A stretch of DNA of 64,000 nucleotides from Pseudeuparius sepicola (lineage: Eukaryota > Arthropoda > Insecta > Coleoptera > Anthribidae), in assembly GCA_963920635.1 (NCBI GenBank), contig OY987299.1, positions 19,085,401 to 19,149,400 on the forward strand. The letters are read 5' to 3'. Under the pieces are notes generated by a model. The model ran no database searches. It saw only the letters and a program-made list of their open reading frames with translations, and was not told the DNA's origin. Positions 1 through 11,430 of the stretch are shown here, piece after piece; within the stretch, counting starts at the first letter, position 1, and every line of letters begins with the position of its first letter. The translations under genes were made by a program, and so were the position numbers.

Positions 1-1549
1 ACTTTGGAGTAGGCAACTAATTTTTTGGAAATAAGTAGGCAACAATGCCGTCTACCTTTGGTAAAAATTTCATTCTGGTCGGTTAAAAATTAAAGAAGTT
101 ATAGGGTTGTTTCACTCTTATGTGAGACTCTGTATGTGAATAGAGTTTTAGAGTTATTGTTCATTTCATTTATAATTAATGTTATTGAATAAAGTAACTA
201 CATACTTAATCCCAAGGGACTAAAAAATTTTTACTCCCTTGCCCTTGAGTCCCTTGGGGGGACTAAAATGCTTTAGTCGCAACGGAATAAATGCCGCACT
301 TTGGTCCCGCAAAGGCAAAGGAGGGAGTAAAGTGATCACTTTAGTTTTAGTCCCTGCGTTGCGGCACGATACACAGAAAACGGTGTGCCCGCGCGCAGGT
401 GCTGTGACGTCAACGGTGACGCTTATTCGACAAAATTATGGCCTACTTTTATTTTTAAACGGAAATTTAACTCGTTTTATAGTGAGCTAGGCAACCACAT
501 ATACACCAAAGTCAAGGTGCCTAAAAAGTGCCTACACTACATTCTATCTTTGGATTTAACTTGACGCGAAATTGATAACTGACGTATGTGAGTGAGACTA
601 ATTTCAGGACTATTTTTTATACTGAACCTTAGTCATAGGCCAATACTACCAGATGCGCGAGCACTCGAGCAGCAATGATGGAGTGCGGGAAATTTAAATA
701 CGGTCAAATGATTCAAATAGGTAGGTTATAAGATTTACATTTTATTTTTGAAGAAAGTATAAAACTACAAAATACAAATACCTAATTACAGGAGAAATTA
801 TTATGATAATACTACTAGAGACTTGTGTCGCACTTATTATGAAAAACACCCTTGATCTTGTTTTTGGAGACATAAATTTCCGACTTAGCACATTACATTT
901 ATAGAACTCGATGAGCTCTATCTTTAGGTGTATTCAAATTACATATCAGGTGCATCTCCAGCCTGCTATGACCAATGACCCCGCGAATAGGACTAATATA
1001 TTGAATATTTTGTTTCGCGCTAGAGATATCGAAAAAAGCTATTAGGAAAAGTGGTTCAGAACCGAATTTTTACCCCGAAGACCAACCACATATTCGCATT
1101 TTAATATTATTATTTTTTTAATAATGAGGTTATTTTCGTGTTCTTTTGTTCTCTTTTAATCTTAGTATGAACCTACCATTAAAGGATTACCTCTATAATT
1201 TTCAAAGGTTTCCATGGCAATCTTCCCAGAGTTGGAACCACAGAAAATATACGCTACGCGTTTTCTGTGGTTGGAACTAAAATTGAGACTTAAAATTGGG
1301 GAAAACAAAACATCAGAGCATTTATGCAATCTGTATTTTTTTACTGTTTTGATTTGTTAATAACAAAATAGGTAGGTACCTAACCTAGCGGAAACTCTGG
1401 CGGTAATGCCGCCGGTAATGTCACTTTTTGACAAGACAGAACAACAGAACAGTCAACTAGGAGCGCGCGCATCTGGGAGCCAAAAGTATTGGCCTATGGC
1501 CTATGGCTAAGGTTCAGTATTTTTTATAAGTTGGCCGTGCTTTTGTCGA
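1..1549. other. AT-rich intergenic DNA without a recognisable gene
   Basis: I see no coding region here. The only structure at the left is a cluster of short inverted words: ccaagggact at 212-221 pairs with agtcccttgg at 248-257, and taaagtgatcacttta at 328-343 is a perfect 16-bp palindrome. The words gggactaaa and ttttagtccc recur over about 210-360, so a small decayed MITE is possible, but no target duplication was found. The short open frames match nothing I recognise. Confidence 0.5.
1236..1272. repeat. Hairpin of the cacagaaaa/ttttctgtg type
   Basis: The 12-bp arms aaccacagaaaa (1236-1247) and ttttctgtggtt (1261-1272) are perfectly complementary around a tatacgctacgcg loop. Hairpins with the same stem word occur at 25477-25508 and 36920-36954, the last with a similar tacgcg centre, so this is a small dispersed family rather than a chance fold. 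Confidence 0.6.
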
Positions 1550-1557
1550 AGTCGAAG

Positions 1558-2234
1558 CAATGTTGCCAGGTCCAAAAATTGAAAATCACCAGAAACTGGT
1601 TTCAAAAGTTGTCAGATTTAAAAAAAATCACCAGATTTCATATTTTTTTTGTATACCTACTTACACGAAATACGTAAAACAATTAAAAAAACTAAATATG
1701 CCATTTAAAAACATGTTTCAATTCATACTACAACAAACTCAAACATAACAAAACTAAACAAAATACTACAAATAATAAACTAAACGAAACATTATAGTAA
1801 AGTAAAAAAAACAAACAAACATTGAGAAAAAATAGGTAGGTAGGTATATAATAATTTAATTATACATATTATTACTGTGTCTGTTAATCATATCAGGTCA
1901 GGGGTAACAGAAAAATTAAAGGAGCTATTTTGCGATATTAATCTCTTAGAGTGCAAAATTCCACTAATTGTTTTAGAACCCAATCTACTACGCAATTTTG
2001 TTTTATTTAAGTTTATTTCAAAAAAAGTCTTTCCACACTTGCACTGCTGTGCGGTAACGTAAATAAAATATTTACAAAATTTACAAAATTAATTTTAAAT
2101 GTATCAATGACAATGTCAATGGGTGTTAATAAAATCACCAGAAATATGGTTTTTTAGGGAAGTTTTCACCATTTCCCCAAATTGGATGCAAAATCACCAG
2201 ATTTGGTGATTTTTCACCAGACCTGGCAACATTG
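1558..2234. mobile_element. Non-autonomous hAT-type MITE, 677 bp
   Basis: The element has 15-bp perfect terminal inverted repeats, CAATGTTGCCAGGTC at the left and its complement at the right end. It is flanked by a perfect 8-bp target duplication, agtcgaag, at 1550-1557 and 2235-2242. An 8-bp duplication with a CA...TG terminus is the hallmark of the hAT superfamily. The word atcaccaga recurs several times just inside both ends, as expected of subterminal transposase-binding repeats. No transposase fragment is visible, and short open frames inside are not credible genes. Confidence 0.9.
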
Positions 2235-2348
2235 AGTCGAAGTGACGTAGATTGTAGATTGTAGATGCGCAGAAGCAGAAGAGTTTAATTTTCGTTCTCC
2301 TAGCTGGCTGGCGCTGGCAATGCTGGCATATTATTTGTGTATCGTCAC

Positions 2349-2759
2349 TAGAGATGGGTTGTTATTTAACGATCTGTTATTTTATAACTGTTATTTGGCA
2401 ACAACAGTTCGCCACAATTGTCTGTGTACAAAAATAACAGATATAAAAATAACAACTGGCTGACTACGACTGCTCAGTGCTCACTATTAATGTCACTGTC
2501 AAAACCGAAAAACATAAATAACAAATAACGAAAGTAAAGCAGAGAGCAGCAGAAGCAGATTGAACAACCCCAACCACCGAATTAACCGCTTACCGCTGCT
2601 CTTTCTCGGTTCAGTTTCGGCCGTTTTGAGCAACTGGTCCATTACAAACAACCGAAATAAAAAAATAACTGAATAACGATAACCTGTTATTTTAAAATAA
2701 CAGTAACAGTAGTAACAGTTGCAACTGTTATTTAAAAATAAAAAAATTTCCCATCTCTA
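2349..2759. mobile_element. Non-autonomous hAT-type MITE, 411 bp
   Basis: Terminal inverted repeats TAGAGATGGG / CCCATCTCTA are flanked by a perfect 8-bp duplication, atcgtcac, at 2341-2348 and 2760-2767. The interior is filled with the words ataacag and ctgttat in both orientations, typical of hAT subterminal repeats. It has no coding capacity. It lies 107 bp from the target duplication of the previous MITE, whose ends are unrelated, so the two are separate insertions. Confidence 0.9.
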
Positions 2760-2767
2760 ATCGTCAC

Positions 2768-4339
2768 GAGTCGTAACTCACTTATTTTTTGTTTGAAGTT
2801 TAAATTAAATAAAATGGGGTTTTTCAACCCCTTCCACGACAAAATTGTAGAGGAAGTACAGCAAGTACGACGCACCAGACGCACAGGGACAAGGTTCAAG
2901 ATTTACCAGAACCAGAAGGTAAACGGTAACCCTTAAGAAACATTTTCTTCTCTCTAGTATTTAAATAAATTGAAAAAGGAGAACATGGTTACTTGTAATG
3001 AGCGCGCGCCATCTAGCAATCGGAGGCTCAAACTAACATCTTTTGTTTTGCATGGCCTGCTAACTTTACAAGAACAGCAATAGGAATGTAACCCCTAAAT
3101 TCTAAAGCATGGATTTTTTACAAAGCAAATGCAGTTTTTGTGTAGTGTTTCGTTTTCTTTATTATAACATTAAAATTAATGTTCTTTTCTAATTTGTTCT
3201 TGATTCCAATTCAGAATGATAATTATCCCCTCAGCGCCTTATAGTGGAGCACCCTGAAAATATGATTGTGGTGGGGCAACTTAAAAAGGTTGACGTATTG
3301 CAATAAAGTATTTTAAGATTAAAAGAAATTTCCAAAAAAGTTTTTATAAGGGCAGGTAGGTATATTACAAAATAATGAAAAATAAAAATCTCAGACACTA
3401 TAGTCGGTGAGTGCGTTAAAAGAAAAAGTAACTTCTTATCATCAAAATCTTATTACAATTATTATTGACGAAAGGTATAATCCTTGTTTTTGGAATCCCT
3501 AGTTAGCCAATGTGTGACAGAGTCATAAGGATACGAGAGCAATATTAATATTGGATACAAGCAACAGATGGCGCCAAAAAATAAAGTGGGCCAGTCATTG
3601 TCTACTAATTTTCTACAAAAAAAAAACAGCTGGACAACTTTATTTTTTGCAAAATCTGTCCCCTGTACTATCTACTATATTTCGGTCATGTCCTTATGTC
3701 AGTGTCAGACATTGGCTAACTAGAGTATCCATAAACAATAGGATATAATGTTATTATACGGTTTGTGGATTGGCCTACTAGACTAGGTAGTAGCAAAGAT
3801 CATAATGAATATCATGATCTTTGGTAGTAGCGTTGACTGAAATGATTCAACGGTAGTAGATAGGTAGGTGAAATCGAAATCAAACTTCCTTCGGCGCGTT
3901 TGCAAATCAAGCTCCCCTTAAATTTATTTTATTTCAGAAGATTAGTGTGGTCTGTATATTCACCATTTATCAAAATATCCGTTAGCATAGTATTACTTGT
4001 AATAGGAGAGTATAGAAAATAAGGAGATGTTTTCAGTTTGAAAATGTAGAGAGCATGTGGATAGATAATTTAGAATTTTGTCGCATCGTTTCGCGTTTTC
4101 GAGTGGCTGGTGGCCCTCAAAGTCTATTTCTGATGGACTGATCGATAAAAATTCATTAGCGACGGTGCTAATACACTTGCACGTGCCATTTATTTATTCA
4201 TTAGCGCCTTCGATTCTTCATAATGCATGTGGTTTGCGGGAATAGGCCATAACTTAGATAACAGCATTATGAAATTGACATTATGTCTTATTTGATTGTT
4301 TTATGGGTAATTTTTAGTAATGCCATTAGGTAAATGGTA
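2768..4339. other. AT-rich intergenic DNA, nothing recognised
   Basis: No gene or element with paired ends was found. The word tagtagcgttgactga at about 3827-3842 also occurs near 53152 and, in variant form, at the ends of the small MITEs near 30024 and 56366. This may be a solo end of that family. The other short open frames show no domain or codon pattern that I recognise. Confidence 0.5.
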
Positions 4340-4341
4340 TA

Positions 4342-4660
4342 CAGGGTGTTTCCAAATTTTGGTGCTAACATAGGTATAGGTAATAGATATGGCAAGTAGA
4401 AAATGTCATTTTGAACATAAAGTTTCCTACAAACATAATAAAAAAGTTACGGGGTGGGGGTGGTAAAGTATAGTTTGAAAGACCAATTTTTCGTAATAAC
4501 TCGTACAGAAGTTAGTTATGCCATATAAATTAAACTTGGTGCAGTCCTTTAACCGCTGAATTGCAATAATTTCGTGTAAAACAATTTATTCCCAGAGGCG
4601 GAGGAACGGGGGTTAGAGAAATGGGTTTTATATATGTATATAATAAATCGTCCTTTGCAT
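4342..4660. mobile_element. Fragment starting with a TA-CAGGGTGTTTCC transposon end
   Basis: The sequence begins tatacagggtgtttccaaatt, matching the TA-CAGGGTG ends of the complete mariner-like elements elsewhere in this window (32180, 44235, 57249, 57860). No complementary right end was found, so only one end of a decayed element remains and the right limit is approximate. Confidence 0.4.
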
Positions 4661-4663
4661 GTT

Positions 4664-5604
4664 CGAAAAAAGTATTTAAATACAAAATACTATTTTGAAA
4701 TTAAAAGTATTTAAATATTAAATACTATTTAGTGTTTCACTCAATTCAAATACTTTTTGGTTTTAAATACTTATTTCTAGTATTTAAATACCGAATAAAT
4801 ATTATTAAAATATTATTAAATATTATTCGGTGATGAGTTTGTTCAGAGGCTCAAGAAGGTACCTACTTGCCAAAGGGTAAGGGAGTTTTATACCGGAGAA
4901 TTTTTTGAAGACCTTCCATTCATTCACTCAGTCTTTTATTCATTTTGAAGTTTCAGCATATTTGCCGACATATGTTGGATCCATAAATACGTTTTGTCAT
5001 TACACTGCTGAGTTAGAACAATTATTAATAATTACTTCTACCGTTTTTTTCATAAATTATGTAGGTAGATTGAGAGATAGTGCCCAGCCTTGACGGGCGA
5101 ACTTAAAAGCTGACTACGAAAGCGCCGTTAATAAGGGGTTTTAGTACACTTCCGAAAATATTTTTTTATTTTTTTTTACATTAGAACTTTTTTAATTTGA
5201 GATTTGTATTAAGCTATTTTTTCCACCTGGGGTTAAAAAATGTTACATCCTGACTGATTCACCCTGAAACTGTGGAGATATTTATAAACATATCTTTGGA
5301 GTATTTAAATACTTACGAGGTATTTAAATGCTTCAGAAGTATTTAAATACTTTTCAGTATTTAAAATACTTTTGCAATATTTAATTATTACAAAAATATT
5401 TAAATACTTTCAGAGTATTGTAAATACTTTGTAAGTATTTAAATACCAAAAAAGTATTTAAATACTAAATACTTAGATTGAGTATTTGGAATGTCAAATA
5501 CAATTTCTCAATTTGCAATAGTATTTAAATACTGAGTATTTAAATACCGAAAAGTATTTAAATAACAAAAAGTATTTGTAATGATAAATACTTGCCCAGC
5601 TCTG
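4664..5604. mobile_element. hAT-type remnant with gtatttaaatac subterminal repeats
   Basis: Many copies of the near-palindrome agtatttaaatact lie in two blocks, about 4670-4810 and 5297-5595, which is how subterminal repeats of hAT elements are arranged. The right end, CTTGCCCAGCTCTG at about 5591-5604, is the complement of a hAT-like CAGAGCTGGGCAAG terminus. I see no matching left terminus, so the left end is eroded and its position is a guess. The stretch between the blocks (4811-5296) has no recognisable coding sequence. Confidence 0.6.
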
Positions 5605-6239
5605 CACTCAAATTACGTTCTTCTGCAGTGGCTTGTGGTGACATAATTATGTGGAGAAGCGATCAGGATCTACTTTTTTGGGATCCCGCAAAAGCGGGTA
5701 GGTACCCACCTGATCCCAGTCGTGAAAATCAGCTAAGTAGGTACCTAACCTACCCAAATATAAATATACTTTATTTTGTAGGTAGGTATAATAGGACCTA
5801 GGTAGGTACTTAGTTATTTCAAAAAATCTATTACCCAATCTACTTTCTTAAAAGGTAGAATTTTGAGATAGATACACTACTGTTCAATAGATAACATTGC
5901 CAAACTGGAAGAAAACAGTTTTATGCGGTTTAAAGTTGAAAAACTATGTTCAACTGAAGCACAAGCACTTGTTGCCGAAACTGTTAACACTATAGTTCAG
6001 ATGACTTTATCACTTCACAATATGAATTATCTAAACCTGTATCTTTGAAAAAGGAGAGCATATTTAAAGGTTTTTTTACTACTTTTTGGACAGTCGTATA
6101 ATACACTTAACTGTGATTGTGATGGTTCGATGTCACAGTTCGGTAAATGTCCTCTACTGTTCACATGTTTTTTGATGTTTTTGTGGAGGTTCAATAAACT
6201 GTACAGCACACTACACATTAGGACTCAAGGTTCTTCCAA
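5605..6239. other. Intergenic DNA with a cluster of taggtaggtacc words
   Basis: Between about 5695 and 5820 the words gtaggtacc, ggtaggta and their complements occur about six times, forming short hairpins such as ccgcaaaagcggg. Overlapping open frames on both strands here (for example 5592-5801 and 5647-5838) follow from this symmetry. Nothing else was recognised. Confidence 0.45.
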
Positions 6240-6490
6240 CGTTTAGTTTGTTCTCCAGACTTTCGTTTATAATAATAACAACAATAATAATTCTCACTCT
6301 CATAATACTCCAAACTAGGAGCACCCCAGAAGCAACTGAATGCTGGTGCGGGGGGAGGGGGTCAATTACTATTATTTTCTCTTCGTTGCCATTTGCGGCT
6401 AGGGCCGACTTTTCCCGATAGAACAAGGATAGCATTCGCTCAAGTATTACGGAAATCCCTAGAAAACCGTAGTGATCCCAATAAGTGTAG
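6240..6490. repeat. Dispersed repeat copy, empty-site counterpart of 59240-60245
   Basis: This stretch aligns by eye with 59240-59380 plus 60131-60245: both contain cgttgccattt, then a tagggcc word, then cgatag and ggatagcatt. The copy at 59-60 kb is interrupted by a hAT element exactly at the tagggcc word, whereas here (about 6400-6408) it is continuous. It therefore serves as a paralogous empty site. Confidence 0.6.
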
Positions 6491-6763
6491 GACAATTAGT
6501 AAATCACACTGATAAAGCTATTAAGGAGCAATACCGTGAATCCACAATTTGTCCAGCGCGCTTGGCCATCGCAGCGGTGTTTTTCTATTAAGACATGTGC
6601 ATGCCTTTGCCTCGACCTCGGTTCGAACCAAGATCAATCGAGGGCAGAAAAACATGCAGTCTAAATAGTTCGGCGACGCTACGAACGTCGCTACCGTGGT
6701 AGATCCTACATTTATAATACTATTCTGAAAATTCTAAAGTAAAGGAAACTTCTTGGGATGTAT
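6491..6763. other. Intergenic DNA, nothing recognised
   Basis: A moderately GC-rich patch at 6550-6660 contains cggttcgaaccaag, which resembles a polymerase III B-box. No box A, acceptor stem or cloverleaf could be drawn around it. No gene is supported. Confidence 0.4.
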
Positions 6764-7070
6764 ATATGTCGTAGCGGCGGCATCGGGCGTAATATGTCAT
6801 TTCGCGGAATGTCTAGTCATTACACGTATTGCCGGCAAAAGCTGTAATAAAATAACTATTACCTCGTTTGACTCAAATTTTGCGTCATTTCATGGATTGC
6901 CCTTGCCCTTGTTACAGCGTCTGACTGCCGTTTGTTCAGTCAAATTCTACAAATTTTTAACACGCTGTCAAACGAGGTAATAGTTATTTTATTACAGCTT
7001 TTGTCGGCAAAACTTGTAATGACTAGGCTTTCCGCGAAATGACGTATTACGCCCGATGCCTACGACATAT
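6764..7070. mobile_element. Fold-back MITE with about 105-bp arms
   Basis: The left arm 6764-6871 is the reverse complement of 6967-7070 with few mismatches; both share the words gcatcgggcgtaat and taatagttattttattacag. The left arm carries an extra cggcgg after gtag. The arms are separated by about 95 bp of single-copy sequence. There is no coding capacity, and the superfamily cannot be assigned because no clear target duplication is visible. Confidence 0.75.
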
Positions 7071-7071
7071 A

Positions 7072-7872
7072 CAGGATGATTTTTTTAGGTCTACCACCGC
7101 GATTTTCTCGCTCATTTTGCAGCCAACAAAAAAAGGGTAAGAAACAAAAATGTTGCAATTTTGGACAGCTAAGTGGTGCTGCAAAAGAAATCTGCATCCA
7201 TGGCCAACTTGTCGCGCAATATTGAAAAAGCCTCAAATTGAGCAAAACTATTAATAGCCGTGGAATGTTTATTTGAAGAGACAGAGGAAAACTTTTATAT
7301 TGAAAATTGATGGCACTGATAAGCTTTATCCATCCAGGTGCTCAGATAGTTTCAGCAAATTACACAAGGTCTTCGGCTCTCTTGAGACCATGGCAATTTT
7401 TGTCGATTTTAAGTTTTTTTAGAACAGCGTGAAAAGTTGGGCGCGGAGACCCATTCCTTTTTTAACGGTGCCTCGCTGATCAAAATTGCCATATTTTGTT
7501 TTCTTACATATTTTCTGTACGGCCTAAAATAAGCGAGAAAATCGCAAAAAATTTCGTAGCCTCAAGAGAGCCGAAAACCCCGTGTAACTTTCTGAAACTA
7601 TCCGAGTACCCAAATGCATAAAGCTTCTTAGTGCCATCAATTTTCAATATAAAAGTTTTTCTCTGTCTCTTAAAATAAATATTCCACGGCTATTAACAGT
7701 TTTGCTCAATTTGTTTTTTTAATTTTGCGCGACAAGTTGGCCATGGATGCCTATTTATTTCGCTGCACCACTTAGCTGTCCAAAATTGCCACATTTTTGT
7801 TTTTTACCCTTTTTTTGTAGGGCGCAAAATAAGCGAGAAAATCGCGGTGGTAGTCCTAAAAAACTCATCCTG
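7072..7872. mobile_element. Fold-back DNA element with CAGGATGA ends, 801 bp
   Basis: The ends CAGGATGATTTTTTTAGG (7072) and its near complement (ending 7872) are each flanked by TA, as in IS630/Tc1/mariner elements. The arms are long, about 390 bp each: ccaccgcgattttctcgct at the left matches agcgagaaaatcgcggtgg at the right, and further in ttggccatggatgc matches gcatccatggccaa. It is non-coding. It starts within 2 bp of the end of the preceding fold-back, so it inserted at or next to that boundary. The ends resemble those of 29147-29908. Confidence 0.8.
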
Positions 7873-8269
7873 TATATTTCGATAGTTTTTAATGAATTGT
7901 CGTAGGTAGTGGGTAGCACTTGGCAACACTGGAATTAAAACGGCATCGAAAGCGCGTCCGCCCAATGTTGCCGAAAGCTGACGGAAACGCGCGAACCGTG
8001 TCGTTCGTTGGGAACGGGAAACGTGCAGGCCCGGCTCTAATTGAAGATGCGCACAGATATAATTTTTAAACTACGACCAAACTCAACCCGAATTCAATGA
8101 ACGAAAAAATAATAGTTGAATTTGAATTCACGGAATCAAGGGAAGCGGTGCTTCAACCGCTTCCATTGACTACATGCCACTATAATCTTCTGCAGTATAA
8201 AATTGTGCAATTTCTAAAATCTAAATATCCGAAGTAGGTAAATACAATGACGAATTTAATTTTGTTTAA
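7873..8269. other. Intergenic DNA leading into a GC-rich island
   Basis: The part at 7950-8030 is GC-richer (gcgcgtccgcccaatgttgccg and following) and contains a CCAAT word. No gene, repeat or element end was recognised. Confidence 0.4.
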
Positions 8270-8860
8270 GAGACAAAACCTCGCGATCCTAAATACGACA
8301 GAATTGCCCACCCCCGACCCCGGGGCCCGTTGCCACAGCGGCGGCTATGAGGTGAGGCGCGCGGCGGCCGCCGCCTCCTGCCCCCCCCTCCCCGATCTAA
8401 TCGGGGTGAGTGCCGCCCCCGGCTTCGGCTTTCCTCGCCTCGTCGATTCGGCCCCCCGGTCCCCGCCTCCCCTTTCCCCCGGCCCATATTATATGCTGGA
8501 TTTAATATCGCTGAAAGGTTCCCGGAGAAAGTGTTTATCGGTTGCATAATAACGGGGTAGAGGCGAGGTCGGCAACTTCCTCGGGCCGGTCCACATGTGG
8601 GCTATGGAAAAAAACGGGGGGCAGAAGTGGTCGAGTTGCCCTTTTTCGCATTCAGACGGAAAAGTAGTTTGTTTTACGAAATTAGGAGAGTGCACTGTGG
8701 GCAGAATACCCCAGAAATTATCAATACAAGCTTGGCAGAGAAGGCAAATACGAAAAGTGGTTGTATATTCCGTCCGGCCATTGGCCGACGATAATTGCAA
8801 TCATGGGCGTATCCATGGGTGTTACATAGGAAACTTTTTGTTTCAAATGTACGATTAACC
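8270..8860. promoter_or_regulatory. GC-rich island, candidate cis-regulatory element
   Basis: A sharply GC-rich block (8290-8480) in AT-rich surroundings is followed by a mixed part to about 8860 containing ccattggccg, ataattgcaatcat and an inverted-repeat-like tccacatgtggg (E-box CACATGTG). It matches no other sequence in the window, unlike the transposons. Both strands are open over about 280 bp at 8250-8550, but the translations are low-complexity Pro/Arg/Gly strings with no domain. That both strands are open points to base composition rather than a gene. The enhancer role is inferred. Confidence 0.35.
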
Positions 8861-9788
8861 TGGTTAAATTTGTCGACTTCATATCATACAGAAAAATTTT
8901 AGTTGTAGTTTTACTGGTAGGAACATTATCGTGCAATTTAAAAACTCTTAGATATGTGTGTGCGAAAAGGCCTCAAGCAAATGGTAGAGCTGTGAAGACA
9001 ACAATACATTTGTAGAATCAAGACTGACAACACCGATTAAATGTAAATGACAGATAAGTATTTCTTATTTATTCATAATTTTCAACGGAGTCTTTAACAA
9101 TAATATTGAACAATGAAATGTGACAACAGCACTCATCTTTCAGCCATAAGCGTCGGGTTACTCTGATGCTAAGGTTGATTTGCGCCAAGTTTGAAACTTC
9201 GAGAAACAAATTTTTTTCGCATCCTTCTTATATAGGCGTTCTCCACTCCAATATGTGGTTAATATTTTTTACATCATGACTGAATCACTCCGTATAGCTA
9301 CGTTAGATATCTCTATACCTATTTTATAGGTGCTACATTTTCATTAACAGATATAAAAACTGCCAACAGACAGGTTTCAAAATTAAATTTTACATTTGTG
9401 AGTGCATCCAGTTTTCATACTGGACTGTATCATCTTTTTTTTGTTGAATTAATATTTCAAACTCGGTGTCTCCGCTACCTGGATTTCAACTAAAAATTAA
9501 TTATAATCTCTATTTGTTTGGAAGGAACGTAAAATGAAGCGTTTGTGGGCTATATTCCATATTGATATGAAATTTTTTACCTCAAATAGGCTAAAAGTTA
9601 ACCTCATCAGGAAAAAAAATAAAAGAAAAAATAACTCGCTTGGTCCATTTTGCCTGCTTCCGAAGGCAAAACGGCACCTCTATGAAGGTAAAACGGACCT
9701 GGTTAAAAGTGCCAAATTTGAACACATTTCACAAGCAAAAATTGCTTCATCCTGTTTGCCTTCGACCACAGAGAAAGAAAAATGTGCT
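8861..9788. other. Intergenic DNA, start of a region rich in aaaacgg(tc)c words
   Basis: No gene was recognised. From 9640 on, words such as ggtccattttgcc and aaaacggacct occur in both orientations and continue beyond the minisatellite (10330-10390, 10676-10720, 10890). This suggests a decayed repetitive element scattered over about 1.3 kb. Confidence 0.4.
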
Positions 9789-9983
9789 ATAAACACAAAA
9801 TGGTAGGTTACAAGGGGGTATAAAGCGCGTAAGGGTAAGTTAGACGAGGGTAGAAAACACAAAACGGTAGGTTAGACGAGGGTAGAAAGGTAGAAACACA
9901 CAACGGTAGATAACCAGGAGGTACAAAACACACAAGGGCATATTAGGCGGGGATATAAAACACATAAGGGTAGGTTAGATGGC
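9789..9983. repeat. Degenerate minisatellite, about 32-bp period, six units
   Basis: About six head-to-tail units can be lined up. Each has the plan ataaaacacaaaacggtagg, then ttagacgagggt. The third unit follows the consensus closely, the fourth is longer by a few bases and the outer ones diverge. The units contain no open frame maintained across repeats. Confidence 0.7.
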
Positions 9984-10770
9984 AGCAAAGGGGGGCATTA
10001 CCTAAACGTGACACCACAAAAGTGGAGGGATGCAAAAGGAGTGGGGAGTGTGTTCCAGAACTCTGGAACTATCCCTACTGGAAGTAGTTAAGTTTAGAGA
10101 GTTCTGGACCATCCCTGATCCCTCCATTCCTTTTGTGACATCACATCTAGGCCCCGTCCTCACACTACCACACCACGTTTCAGAGTTGTTTTGGGCTCGT
10201 TATATATTTCAGAGGCTTTTGTAAGCCCCATCCCAGCAAGCACCTTTTGTACGGCCTGTCTCATGGACATTACTCTATTTCTGCTTCTCTGACATTCTCT
10301 TGTATTTATTGATCATCTTAAATGTACCAAGGAGGCAGAATAGACCGGTAGAAGGCAAAACGGTCCAGGTGGTCCATTTTGCCCGGTCCCTTTTGCCTTT
10401 GTGTAGTCTCGAACGAAACAGGTGCGTTTCATGGTTATGTCAACTCAAAGTTAAATAGCAAAAGAATGTCTTGGATAGCTGAAACTGCAGGTTACTTGAA
10501 AATGCGTAATTTTACATACATTTTTATTAGAAATGACTTACTTTACTAACAGAGCACCCTTTTCTTTCTTCGACCACTGGTTTACTGTCCAATGTCCAAG
10601 ATTGCCTATTTGGTAGTGTAATCTATATACACTATCAAGCGACAGATGGCGCTGTAGCCATACGTAATAAATAAATGGACCATTTTGCCTGCAGCCTGCA
10701 GGGTCCGTTTTACCTTCCGATCCCCTACATATTTTCGCTAAAACTAAAAAGTTGTAAGGACTAAGGACCA
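9984..10770. other. Intergenic DNA with inverted aaaacggtcc words
   Basis: The region has imperfect inverted words: cacaaaagtggaggga (10013-10028) pairs with tccctccattccttttgtg (about 10119-10137). Around 10345-10395 a copy of the ggtccattttgcc word and its complement form another hairpin, and 10676-10720 has a third. The open frames at 10030-10224 and 10538-10771 lie in this repetitive sequence and are not credible genes. Confidence 0.4.
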
Positions 10771-11110
10771 ATGTCGTCCGTCGTTCCTCTGCCCAGATGT
10801 GCGTGCTTATTCACTCCCACAAAGCGTAATAATCCGGCAGTCGTTCCGCTAAACCCCCACACATACCCGTCCGCTGGGGCGATGATTATGGGGACAAAAC
10901 GGTCTATCCCCCAGTCTGCCTTTGGCCTCGGCCTTTTCTAATCAAACAAAACCCGCTGACTTTTCGCGACAATGCTCCGCTCCCCAGCTCCGCCTAATGC
11001 CTCGTGCCTCGCTAGCCGGCCGGCACCGATTGGGGCTTAGCCGGCGAATACCCGGAGCCAGGACCGGACTCTACACCGGATACAGAAGGGAGGGTATTGA
11101 ATGGATGGCA
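10771..11110. promoter_or_regulatory. GC-rich island, candidate cis-regulatory element
   Basis: This single-copy, GC-rich block contains cagatgtg (E-box), gtaataatccggcag (a K50-type homeodomain word TAATCC), gcgatgattatgg and tctaatcaaacaaa (a FOX/TCF-like word). The frame 10922-11203 is open but has no domain. The regulatory reading rests on composition and motif words only. Confidence 0.35.
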
Positions 11111-11257
11111 ATTTGCTTGAGCGGGCATTCTTGGAAAAATACTGGATTCAAATTCAAAAGCAAAGTAGTTAAGGGGAGTAGAATGTTATGCGAAGGTACA
11201 TAATTACTAGAAAATAGTGTGAGATCCTGATGATGTTTTAATTATATCAAATTTGTT

Positions 11258-11430
11258 GGCCGTCTCGCCCAGGCCACCCCTGCTTGGCCGTATTTCATCG
11301 CTCCTACCCCCACGTTGGCCGGCGGCTCCGGACTGCCTTATTGTTCTCCGTTATGTCTTTACCGGATTGATTAAACGGGGGTGAGGGGGGCACCTGTTCG
11401 AGTCCGGACCTACGGCCGAAGGGGATGCAT
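11258..11430. promoter_or_regulatory. Second small GC-rich island
   Basis: The block from ttggccgtctcgcccagg to ggacctacggccg is GC-rich, single-copy and separated from the previous island by about 150 bp of AT-rich DNA. It contains taccggattgattaaac. It could belong to the same element as 10771-11110. No function is shown directly. Confidence 0.3.

Noticed and set aside
6618..6632. cggttcgaaccaag as a polymerase III B-box
   Set aside because: The word is a short palindrome and matches by symmetry; nothing tRNA-like surrounds it.
8247..8549. Overlapping frames of about 100 residues on both strands
   Set aside because: Both strands are open in the same GC-rich block and both translations are low complexity, so composition is the better explanation than a gene.
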